Source of the DNA: CG2-30-40-21 sp043806395
GTDB taxonomy: Bacteria > UBA9089 > CG2-30-40-21
Assembly (NCBI GenBank): GCA_043806395.1
Contig: JAZDHC010000072.1
Span: 1-14,888, forward strand
Length of the DNA: 14,888 nt
Direction: 5' to 3'
Below, one piece after another: positions 1 to 7,096 of the stretch; the stretch's first letter is position 1; the number at the start of each line of letters is the position of its first letter. Under the pieces are notes generated by a model, which was not told where the DNA came from, did no database searches, and was given only the letters and a program-made list of their open reading frames with translations. A program made the position numbers and the translations under genes.

Positions 1-2912
1 TATCTGGGGTTAATGCTTATCCCGTAGATGAAAATAGTGCTGTCATTACCTTCCTTACCTGGCCAGGACCGTATTATTTGTTTAATGCAAGCAACAATCC
101 TGTTTTAAATATAGAGATATTTTATGGTAAATCTTCCAGTAATTTATCTAATTTGATAAGGACAGAATATGGTAATTGGGGGTTAGTGCTAAGAAAATTA
201 AACAAGGAGTCCACCTATTATTATCAACTCAAGGTGAACTTTCGTAATTTTCCATCCGTAACCTCTCCAATATATAGCTTTGTTACCAATAGAGCTCCAT
301 CAATAGATACTTCTGGTAGCAATACCATTCCTGGTAGTATTAGCAGTTTTACAGCTACAGGCAAGTATGGGAAGATAGCCTTAAGCTGGATAAATCCAGG
401 GGATGATTATCTGCGAACAGATATTGTCCGAAAAATAAATAGTTATCCAGAAACAATTACAGATGGTGTCATGGTCTACAGTGGCACAGGGAGTAGTTAT
501 GAAGATGTGCTGGTTGTAAAGGATATAGCATATCATTATGCAGCATTTGCCTGTAATGGGGTTAATTACTCTAATCCTGCTACAGCAAGTGCTACCCCAA
601 TTTCAGATATTACCCCACCATTTGCGCCAGGAACACCAACCGAAAACTCTCCTGATGTTGATATAATTGCAACAGAAACAGGTAGATGGCTATTACACTG
701 GGATACCCAATCACAGGATGAAGAATCAGGAATAGCATATTATGAGATAGAGGAAAGGGTAGATAATGGAAGTTGGACATTGGTACAGTATATCCCGGGA
801 GGTACTGGTACAGCAAAAATTAGTAACAAACAATCTGGTAGGGTTTATTATTATCGCCTTCGAGCGGTCAACGGAGCAGGTTTGTCAGGAAGTTATTCCG
901 TATCCTCAGATGGAATAAGGGTGGTAAACAAGGCAATGATTTTACCAGCTACAGCAAGTGTGGTATATGCAGGACAAGATGGAAAATTTGCCTTGGTAGA
1001 TGTGCCTGCAAATGCCTATGTAAATGGTACAATATTTGGAATGTCGCAGATAATTCCTCCACAGACAGACCTGTTGCAGGCAGATCCACCCATAGAAAAG
1101 TTGTTGGGAAATGCTTGGCAAATAGTGGCTGTGGATGGAGATAACAATCTTATCCAGCCGGCAAGTAATATGATGTTGATAGTGTCTTACCCTGACTCAA
1201 ATGCAAATGAAATAGAGGATATGGAACGGTATCGATTATATCAGTTGAAAGAAGGGGCTGATGTATGGGTGATTGTGTCCGGTAGTCAAACAGTACTGGG
1301 AACAAACAACATGATTCAGGTATCAATTGGCAGCCTATCTACCTTTGTTGTGGCTAAATTGCGTGATATTGTGCCACCTGAGCCAATAGGTAGTTTTACT
1401 GTAACCGGTGGTGAGCATGAAGTAAATTTATTATGGAAAAATCCAGAGGATGGGGATTTTGTATATACAATAATAGTGAAGCGAACAGATATGTTTCCGG
1501 GCAGTCCTACGGATGGAAGTGTTATCTATATTGGGACAGGAACAGACTATATTGATGCTACGGTAACGGATTCGACAAGCTATTATTATGCTGGCTTTAG
1601 TTGGGATGGGACAAATTATTCCACAGTAACCACAGGGAGTGCTACGGTCAAGGATAATACCCCGCCAGCAGGTGTGGGCAGCTTTACAGCCACAGGCAAG
1701 ACAGGCAAGGTAGAGCTTGATTGGATAAATCCATTGGATACTGACTTTGGCTGGGTGGAGATTCTTCGCAATGCCAGTGATTTTCCTGCTACTCGGACAG
1801 GGTGCACTCCAATCTATGTTGGGACAGGAACAATGTATGTGGATATCACAAAGATAACCAATGGGATAACATATTACTACACTATTTTTGCTTATGACAA
1901 AGTTGGAAATTTTGGGACTGCTTCACATGCAACTGCAACCCCAAGCATTGACACCCCACCCTCTGCACCGGGGACAGTAACCGAGGGATATTTTGATGCA
2001 GATGTGGTAATTTATCAAGGGATATGGACGGTTTTCTGGGGAGCTGCTACGGATGAGGAATCAGGAATAAGCAGCTATGAACTCCAACAAAGGATAAATG
2101 ATGGGGAATGGAAAACCATTGGAAATGTAGCTGGTACCGCAACAAGCGTGTCTGGTTTCTGGGGAAGTGTAGGTAATATATATTATCATCGCCTGCGAGC
2201 CATGAATGGAAATGGAATGTGGGGAAGCTATACAGTATCCGATGGAATAAGGGTGGTTAATAGTGCAGAATATGTTCAATCTGGATCACTTAAATGGATT
2301 ACTGTGGATGGATCTGGCATAAGCATGAATGTATCGGGTGGGACGGAAACCGAAATAATAACTGTATCCCAGGAAACTGTTGGTAATCTGCCTTTTAACC
2401 TCCTTGGTAAGGCATATCGGGTGGCTGTAATAAACGAGGCAAATGAGGAAATCCAACCACAGGGGTCTATTACCTTGACCCTTTTTTATCCTGACCCAGA
2501 TACTGGGGATGAAGAGGCGGATAAAGGGTACAGAATCTATTGGTTGGATGCAGATGGCTGGAAGATTGTACCTGGGGAACAGAGGGTTTCGCCAGAGAGT
2601 GATCAGATTACCGTTGAGGTAGGACATCTTTCGGTGTATGCGGTTGGTATCCCACTACAAGGGATCATGGTGTATCCAAACCCATTCAATCCCGGAAGGT
2701 ATGCGGATCATACCAAGGTTATCTTCAAGGGCTGGGCTGGTTATGCCAAAATAAGGATCTACAAGCTCAATGGCGAGCTTATTGAGGAAATGGATGGCAA
2801 TGATATAAAAGAATGGCTGCCCTCATCAGATGTTGCCAGTGGTGTTTATATCTATGTGATTGATGTTCTGGGCGGGCAAAGGTCATCGGGTAAGTTGGCG
2901 ATCATTAGGTAG
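1..2912 (+). CDS. Large FN3-repeat surface protein with type IX/FlgD-like C-terminal tail (5' partial)
   Basis: The frame is open from base 3 with no stop, so the gene starts upstream of the window; the TTG at 78 is only an internal codon. Fibronectin-III-like domains lie at roughly 1-290, 327-605, 612-930, 1372-1650, 1659-1940 and 1953-2260, each with a Gly-Ser-Phe-Thr or Ala-Pro-Gly-Thr opening and a YYY/YYR strand near the end. Two copies of another beta domain, possibly ZU5-like, lie at about 930-1370 and 2262-2655; they share the pattern LLG.A(W/Y), IQP, a YPD motif and a final strand. The tail at 2661-2909 begins with GIMVYPNPFNPG and ends in GKLAIIR, the form of a FlgD-type Ig fold or type IX secretion C-terminal domain. 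Expected role: exported, surface-attached adhesin or structural protein. No enzymatic motif is visible. The next gene encodes a PorV-like barrel, a logical export partner. Domain types are recognised by pattern; the ZU5 label is tentative. Confidence 0.8.
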   Translation, partial: SGVNAYPVDENSAVITFLTWPGPYYLFNASNNPVLNIEIFYGKSSSNLSNLIRTEYGNWGLVLRKLNKESTYYYQLKVNFRNFPSVTSPIYSFVTNRAPSIDTSGSNTIPGSISSFTATGKYGKIALSWINPGDDYLRTDIVRKINSYPETITDGVMVYSGTGSSYEDVLVVKDIAYHYAAFACNGVNYSNPATASATPISDITPPFAPGTPTENSPDVDIIATETGRWLLHWDTQSQDEESGIAYYEIEERVDNGSWTLVQYIPGGTGTAKISNKQSGRVYYYRLRAVNGAGLSGSYSVSSDGIRVVNKAMILPATASVVYAGQDGKFALVDVPANAYVNGTIFGMSQIIPPQTDLLQADPPIEKLLGNAWQIVAVDGDNNLIQPASNMMLIVSYPDSNANEIEDMERYRLYQLKEGADVWVIVSGSQTVLGTNNMIQVSIGSLSTFVVAKLRDIVPPEPIGSFTVTGGEHEVNLLWKNPEDGDFVYTIIVKRTDMFPGSPTDGSVIYIGTGTDYIDATVTDSTSYYYAGFSWDGTNYSTVTTGSATVKDNTPPAGVGSFTATGKTGKVELDWINPLDTDFGWVEILRNASDFPATRTGCTPIYVGTGTMYVDITKITNGITYYYTIFAYDKVGNFGTASHATATPSIDTPPSAPGTVTEGYFDADVVIYQGIWTVFWGAATDEESGISSYELQQRINDGEWKTIGNVAGTATSVSGFWGSVGNIYYHRLRAMNGNGMWGSYTVSDGIRVVNSAEYVQSGSLKWITVDGSGISMNVSGGTETEIITVSQETVGNLPFNLLGKAYRVAVINEANEEIQPQGSITLTLFYPDPDTGDEEADKGYRIYWLDADGWKIVPGEQRVSPESDQITVEVGHLSVYAVGIPLQGIMVYPNPFNPGRYADHTKVIFKGWAGYAKIRIYKLNGELIEEMDGNDIKEWLPSSDVASGVYIYVIDVLGGQRSSGKLAIIR
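327..2660 (+). repeat. Internal duplication of an FN3-FN3-beta-domain block
   Basis: A block at about 327-1370 recurs at about 1665-2660 with a period near 1332 bases (444 residues). A 17-base identical stretch, GATGGAATAAGGGTGGT, occurs at 909-925 and 2241-2257. Protein landmarks recur in order: SFTATGK, SWINP/DWINP, TPP.APGT, DEESGI, YY.RLRA.NG, DGIRVVN, LLG.A, IQP, YPD. One extra FN3 domain (1372-1650) sits between the copies. The copies have diverged, so the duplication is not recent. Confidence 0.8.
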
Positions 2913-2921
2913 CTACAAACA

Positions 2922-2952
2922 GACTTCCGAAGTTTTGAAAACTTCGGAAGTC
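2922..2952. repeat. Perfect 31-bp palindrome (REP-like)
   Basis: GACTTCCGAAGTTTT at 2922-2936 is the exact reverse complement of AAAACTTCGGAAGTC at 2938-2952, around a single central G at 2937. It occupies most of the first half of the 76-base gap between the FN3 gene and the PorV-like gene. No T-run follows the right arm, so it is not a canonical intrinsic terminator. The right arm is followed by a short direct echo: GGAAGTCT at 2946-2953 and again at 2955-2962. It is most likely a dispersed palindromic element; it could also stabilise an mRNA end. Confidence 0.75.
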
Positions 2953-2975
2953 TTGGAAGTCTCCCACAAGACAGC

Positions 2976-2980
2976 AGGAG
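2976..2980 (+). promoter_or_regulatory. Ribosome binding site deciding the porV-like start
   Basis: AGGAG ends 8 bases before the ATG at 2989. This, together with the signal peptide that begins there, selects 2989 over the in-frame ATG at 2860, which would overlap the preceding gene and read through the palindrome. Confidence 0.75.
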
Positions 2981-2988
2981 AATCAGGA

Positions 2989-3951
2989 ATGAAGAATGCA
3001 CAAAGAATAGCATTAATATTAATGGTAGTCGCAGGCTTTAGCCTGCGGTTAGCTGGAAGTGCATGGGCAGATAAAAGCACTGCAGCTCATATCCTTGAGT
3101 TTGGCTCAGGAGTCAGGCCAACAGCCATGGGTGAGGCATTTTGTGGGGTGGCAGATGATATTAATGCTATTTTCTTGAACCCGGCTGGCATTGCCTGGCT
3201 GAACAAGAAAGAAATATCCATGGGGCATGATAATTATTTTCAAGGTCTCAAGCTTGAGAGCATCAGCGGGATATACCCTGTAGAGGATATACTGGCTTGT
3301 GTAGGATTGAATATATCTATGCTGCGAATAGGTGAGATTGTGGGCATGGATAGCAAGGGGAACAAAATCCCAAACCTTGATGCAGGTGACAGCCTTGTTA
3401 CCCTTTCCTTTGCTCAGATCATGGATGAAGACATGAGATTGGGTCTGGGTCTGGGTATTAAATGGATACATCAGAGGATAGCAGAAGAGAAGGCATCAGG
3501 GATGGCTTGCGATATAGGCGTATTATACAAGAGTAAGTACAAGGATTGTCCCTACACAGTCGGTGCCGTTGTCCAAAATATTGGCGAAAAGATAGGATTT
3601 GTGAGAGAAAAATATGGGTTGCCATTAAATTTCAAGATTGGCATATCCAGTAGAATGTTGAGGGATAAGATCTTATGTGCCATAGATTTGAATAAACCAA
3701 TAAAGGATAAGGTATATCTGAACATTGGCAGTGAATATCGTATAACTGATAATATAGCCCTGCGAGCAGGATTCAATGGAAAAAATGCTGTGGATATGGG
3801 TATGAGTGCCGGGATTGGGGTAAAGATGGGAAAAGGGTTAAGGTTTGATTATAGCTATGGCGGGTATGGAGAGTTGGGAAATGTATTAAGGGTGTCGGTA
3901 GGGATTGGGTTTGATGGAGATGGTGAATTGGCAGGGTTGGAGAAAAAGTAA
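2989..3951 (+). CDS. PorV/PorQ-family outer-membrane beta-barrel protein
   Basis: The protein has 320 residues from the ATG at 2989. A signal peptide is clear: basic MKNAQR, hydrophobic stretch, and an AWA cleavage motif ending at about residue 27. The mature protein opens with the family hallmark: a Gly-rich segment with RPTAMGEAF, then GVADD, AIFLNPAG and a small hydrophobic stretch. The rest is alternating short strands rich in Gly and aromatics (LGLGLGIKW, ALRAGF, RFDYSYG), as expected for a barrel. Characterised PorV (LptO) binds C-terminal domains of type IX cargo and shuttles them to the attachment machinery; whether this homologue does so is inferred from the upstream gene carrying a YPNPFNP tail. 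The gene ends 17 bases before the glycosyltransferase start, so it may be co-transcribed with it. A palindromic repeat is embedded in the signal peptide coding region. Confidence 0.8.
   Translation: MKNAQRIALILMVVAGFSLRLAGSAWADKSTAAHILEFGSGVRPTAMGEAFCGVADDINAIFLNPAGIAWLNKKEISMGHDNYFQGLKLESISGIYPVEDILACVGLNISMLRIGEIVGMDSKGNKIPNLDAGDSLVTLSFAQIMDEDMRLGLGLGIKWIHQRIAEEKASGMACDIGVLYKSKYKDCPYTVGAVVQNIGEKIGFVREKYGLPLNFKIGISSRMLRDKILCAIDLNKPIKDKVYLNIGSEYRITDNIALRAGFNGKNAVDMGMSAGIGVKMGKGLRFDYSYGGYGELGNVLRVSVGIGFDGDGELAGLEKK
3030..3047. repeat. Short palindrome inside the signal-peptide coding region
   Basis: CGCAGGCT at 3030-3037 and AGCCTGCG at 3040-3047 are exact reverse complements around a TT loop. 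The element covers codons for residues 15-20 of the PorV-like protein (AGFSLR), placing an arginine in the hydrophobic core of the signal peptide. The AG dipeptide recurs directly after it (residues 22-23), so removing a 21-base in-frame unit would leave a conventional signal peptide. Confidence 0.7.
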
Positions 3952-3968
3952 ATATTACAGGCGGTAAA

Positions 3969-5174
3969 ATGAAGATATTGTTTATTTCTCAGCGACTTCC
4001 GTATCCTCCAATTCGTGGAGATAAGATACGAAGCTTTAATATGCTACGAGGGCTTTCCAAGCTACATGATATATCCGTGATAAGTTTTATTAGATCAGAT
4101 GAAGAGATGACAGATGTAGAGGCATTAAAGCAATATTGTGCTTCTGTAGATGTATGTATGCTAAGTGAATGGGAATCAAAATTAAATGCATGTTTTGGAG
4201 TATTTTCTTCAAAGCCTCTTACACTATCATGGTATTATTCAAAACATCTAATGGATATGATTCAAATGAAAATAAGGGATGAAAAGTTTGATCTATTGTT
4301 TGTTGTTTGTTCTTCCATGGCTCAGTATGTATTTGACAATGATAGTATGCTCAAGATTATTGATCTAATGGATGTTGATTCTGAGAAATGGGTTCAATAT
4401 GCTAAACGCACCCATTTTCCTCATTCATGGATATATTCTTTAGAAGCGAAGAGATTAAGAAGATACGAATCTGCTATCAATAGTGTTTTTGATTGTTGTA
4501 TGGTGGTATCTGAAGAAGAGAAAAGAATATTTTCTTCATTTTCTTCTAATTCAAATAAAATAAATGTTATTTCTAATGGAGTTGATACGAAATATTTTAA
4601 ACCACTTGTTGAAGAGTATGTTCCCAATACGATTGTTTTTACAGGAGCAATGGACTATTTTCCAAATACAGATGCAATGGTTTTCTTTTGTAAAGAAATA
4701 TTTCCATTAGTAAAAGAAAAAATGCCCGATATTATATTGTATATTGTTGGGAGCAATCCGACAAAAGAGGTGCAACGATTAGCTAATAATAAGGATATTA
4801 TCGTTACAGGATATGTAGATGATACTCGACCATATATAGGAAAAGCTGCTGTTTGTGTAGTGCCATTAAGGGTTGCTCAAGGTACACAAAATAAGATATT
4901 AGAAGCAATGGCTATGGGAACTCCAGTTGTGACTACTTCTTTTGGATTTAAGGGAATAGAGGGATCTGAGAATGGAAAGGATATAATTGTTGCTGATGAT
5001 TGTAATGATTTTGCTGAAAGGGTAATAGAAATATTAAAAAATAAAGAATTACGATCATATCTTTCTCAGAATGGAAAAAAATTAATAGAAAAACAATATA
5101 ATTGGGATGTTCCAGTTGATAAATTGCAGAAAATAATAGAGAAGATATTTTTGCAAAAAGGTAGGATTGAATAA
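3969..5174 (+). CDS. Glycosyltransferase family 4, exosortase-system (TIGR03087-like) type
   Basis: This is a 401-residue GT-B fold enzyme expected to transfer a sugar from a nucleotide-sugar donor to a lipid-linked or growing glycan at the inner face of the cytoplasmic membrane. The N-terminus, ILFISQRLPYPPIRGDKIRS, matches the pattern of the sugar transferases found with PEP-CTERM/exosortase polysaccharide loci. The donor-binding half shows FTGAMDYFPN near residue 225, then a GYVDD segment, GTQNKILEAMAMGTPVV from residue 305 and a terminal helix. Length is normal for the family. An SD-like AGGCGG lies a few bases upstream of the ATG. The stop overlaps the next start by one base (TAATG at 5172-5176), implying translational coupling. 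The gene is noticeably more AT-rich than the two genes before it. The exact sugar cannot be read from sequence. Confidence 0.85.
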   Translation: MKILFISQRLPYPPIRGDKIRSFNMLRGLSKLHDISVISFIRSDEEMTDVEALKQYCASVDVCMLSEWESKLNACFGVFSSKPLTLSWYYSKHLMDMIQMKIRDEKFDLLFVVCSSMAQYVFDNDSMLKIIDLMDVDSEKWVQYAKRTHFPHSWIYSLEAKRLRRYESAINSVFDCCMVVSEEEKRIFSSFSSNSNKINVISNGVDTKYFKPLVEEYVPNTIVFTGAMDYFPNTDAMVFFCKEIFPLVKEKMPDIILYIVGSNPTKEVQRLANNKDIIVTGYVDDTRPYIGKAAVCVVPLRVAQGTQNKILEAMAMGTPVVTTSFGFKGIEGSENGKDIIVADDCNDFAERVIEILKNKELRSYLSQNGKKLIEKQYNWDVPVDKLQKIIEKIFLQKGRIE

Positions 5175-7096
5175 TGTGTGGGATTGCGGGAATCTTAAGA
5201 ATAGATGGTATGAGTCCATCGACAGAGTTAGTAAAAAAAATGTGTGATATCATAAAGCATCGGGGACCAGATAGTGAAGGTTTTTACAATGATTCCTTGA
5301 TTGCCCTTGGACATCGTAGATTGAAGATAATTGACATGGTAACAGGAAAACAACCAATGTGCAATGAAGATGGCACAATATGGATAACTTATAATGGAGA
5401 AATATATAATTATAAGGAATTAAAAAATCAATTATTACAAAAAGGGCATAGATTTGAGACAAATACAGACACAGAGGTAATTATTCATCTTTACGAGGAA
5501 ATGGGTGAGGAATGTGTTCACTCTTTACGAGGAATGTTTGCCTTTGCTATCTGGGATAAAAATCAAAGAAAATTATTTGCAGCCAGAGACAGGTTGGGGA
5601 TAAAGCCTTTTTATTATTATTATGATAATAAACAGTTAATATTTGCTTCGGAAATAAAGGCTGTTATTGTATCTGAGGATGTAAAGCCTGAATTAAATAA
5701 CGAGGCATTAATTGATCATTTGAGATGTAAATATCCGCTTGGTACAAAAACATTTTTTAAGAATGTTTTAAATCTTTCTCCTGGTTGGAACTTAACATGG
5801 GAAAATGGAAGGCTTTCTACAAGAGAGTATTGGGATATCTCTTTTAGCTCTACTCCCAATAAATCTGAAAAAGAATACATAGAGGGATTACAATATCACT
5901 TACAGGATGCAATAACGAGTCATTTGATAAGCGATGTTCCTGTTGGAGCTTTTTTAAGTGGGGGATTAGATAGCGGTACAATCGTAGCCTTAGCATCTGA
6001 AAACAAAAATACTGACCCAATAAAAACATTCTGTTGTGGTTCAAAGGGATGGGAAAAAGAAGAAAATAGTGATATTGTATATGCGAAAAAAGTAGCAAGT
6101 TTTTCGAAATCTCAACACTATGAAATTCTTCTTTCTCCACGAGAATATGGGGATTTTATCCCAAAGGCAATTTGGCATTTGGATGAACCAGGGGGTGGAG
6201 ATACAGCTATCCCTGGATATTTTGTAGCAAAATATGCCAGGGAAAATGTTACCGTGTTGCTTTCTGGAGAGGGAGGAGATGAGATACTTGGTGGATATAG
6301 ACACTATATCCAGCGACTTATAGAAACAAGTCTTTTCCCATTTTCTAATAGAAAGGATTTTGTTGGATCAGGGATTCCTATTATGAAGCTTGTTTCCTGG
6401 CTCCCTGAATATCTTAGATTATTGAATAGTAGGGAGAAATTTTCACAATCTATTATTTATAGCTTTTTCCCAAAGGATCTTGATTCTCTCTTGATTAGAC
6501 CCAACTTTGATGAAAGAATGGTACATGAATTATTAAACAAAGATTTTTTAGAAGAGGTTAAGGATTATAATCCTGTAACAGAGCTGTATGAAAAATACTT
6601 TAAGAAAGATACAGGTGGTTGTTTTGTAGATAAAATGCAATATATAGATATGAAGACCTATCTGTATAGAATACTTCATATCTATGACAGAATGTGTATG
6701 GCTGTATCCCTTGAAAACAGGGTCCCTTTTTTAGATTACAAACTTGTCGAATTTGCAAGCAGCATTCCATGTGAATTGCGATTTAAGGGATTAATTTCAA
6801 AGTATTTATTGCGGAAAGCCATTGCTGGAAAACTTCCACCTGAGGTAATAAATAGAAAAAAAGCAGGCTTTTCATTGCCAGCAGGAAATTGGTTCAGAAA
6901 TGAACTGAAAGATGATATTTATCAGATTTTATTTGGAAGTAAGGCAATCAATCGAGGTATTTTTAATCGGAATATGGTGCAAAAGGTATGGGATGAACAT
7001 CAAAAAGGAATTGAGCATACTCAAAAATTATGGTCATTGATTTCTATTGAGCTTTGGCATCAAATATTTATAGATGGAAAATCAGGATATGAATAA
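5174..7096 (+). CDS. asnB: Glutamine-hydrolysing asparagine synthase (AsnB-type amidotransferase)
   Basis: This is a 640-residue class II glutamine amidotransferase fused to an ATP-pyrophosphatase synthetase domain. The start is fixed by the catalytic Cys2 in MCGIAGI. Glutaminase motifs follow: HRGPDSEG, GHRRLKIID, YNGEIYNY, TDTEV and RDRLGIKPFYY. The synthetase domain carries the PP-loop SGGLDS at residues 262-267 and GEGGDE at 365-370, then ENRVPFLD and KAGFSLPAG near the C-terminus. All key residues for ammonia production from glutamine and substrate adenylation are present. In polysaccharide loci such enzymes are thought to amidate a sugar uronic acid or other carboxylate rather than make free asparagine; this is inference from location between two glycosyltransferases. 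It is coupled to both neighbours by one-base TAATG overlaps. The symbol denotes the family, not a proven substrate. Confidence 0.9.
   Translation: MCGIAGILRIDGMSPSTELVKKMCDIIKHRGPDSEGFYNDSLIALGHRRLKIIDMVTGKQPMCNEDGTIWITYNGEIYNYKELKNQLLQKGHRFETNTDTEVIIHLYEEMGEECVHSLRGMFAFAIWDKNQRKLFAARDRLGIKPFYYYYDNKQLIFASEIKAVIVSEDVKPELNNEALIDHLRCKYPLGTKTFFKNVLNLSPGWNLTWENGRLSTREYWDISFSSTPNKSEKEYIEGLQYHLQDAITSHLISDVPVGAFLSGGLDSGTIVALASENKNTDPIKTFCCGSKGWEKEENSDIVYAKKVASFSKSQHYEILLSPREYGDFIPKAIWHLDEPGGGDTAIPGYFVAKYARENVTVLLSGEGGDEILGGYRHYIQRLIETSLFPFSNRKDFVGSGIPIMKLVSWLPEYLRLLNSREKFSQSIIYSFFPKDLDSLLIRPNFDERMVHELLNKDFLEEVKDYNPVTELYEKYFKKDTGGCFVDKMQYIDMKTYLYRILHIYDRMCMAVSLENRVPFLDYKLVEFASSIPCELRFKGLISKYLLRKAIAGKLPPEVINRKKAGFSLPAGNWFRNELKDDIYQILFGSKAINRGIFNRNMVQKVWDEHQKGIEHTQKLWSLISIELWHQIFIDGKSGYE

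Noticed and set aside
78..80. TTG as start of the FN3 protein
   Set aside because: The same frame is open to the window edge and the upstream residues continue the FN3-like fold, so the gene is truncated rather than starting here.
2922..2965. Rho-independent terminator after the FN3 gene
   Set aside because: The stem is perfect but there is no following T-run and almost no loop.
2860..2988. In-frame upstream extension of the PorV-like gene from an ATG at 2860
   Set aside because: It would overlap the FN3 gene's end, translate through the 31-bp palindrome and bury the signal peptide 43 residues in; the ATG at 2989 has a good AGGAG site.
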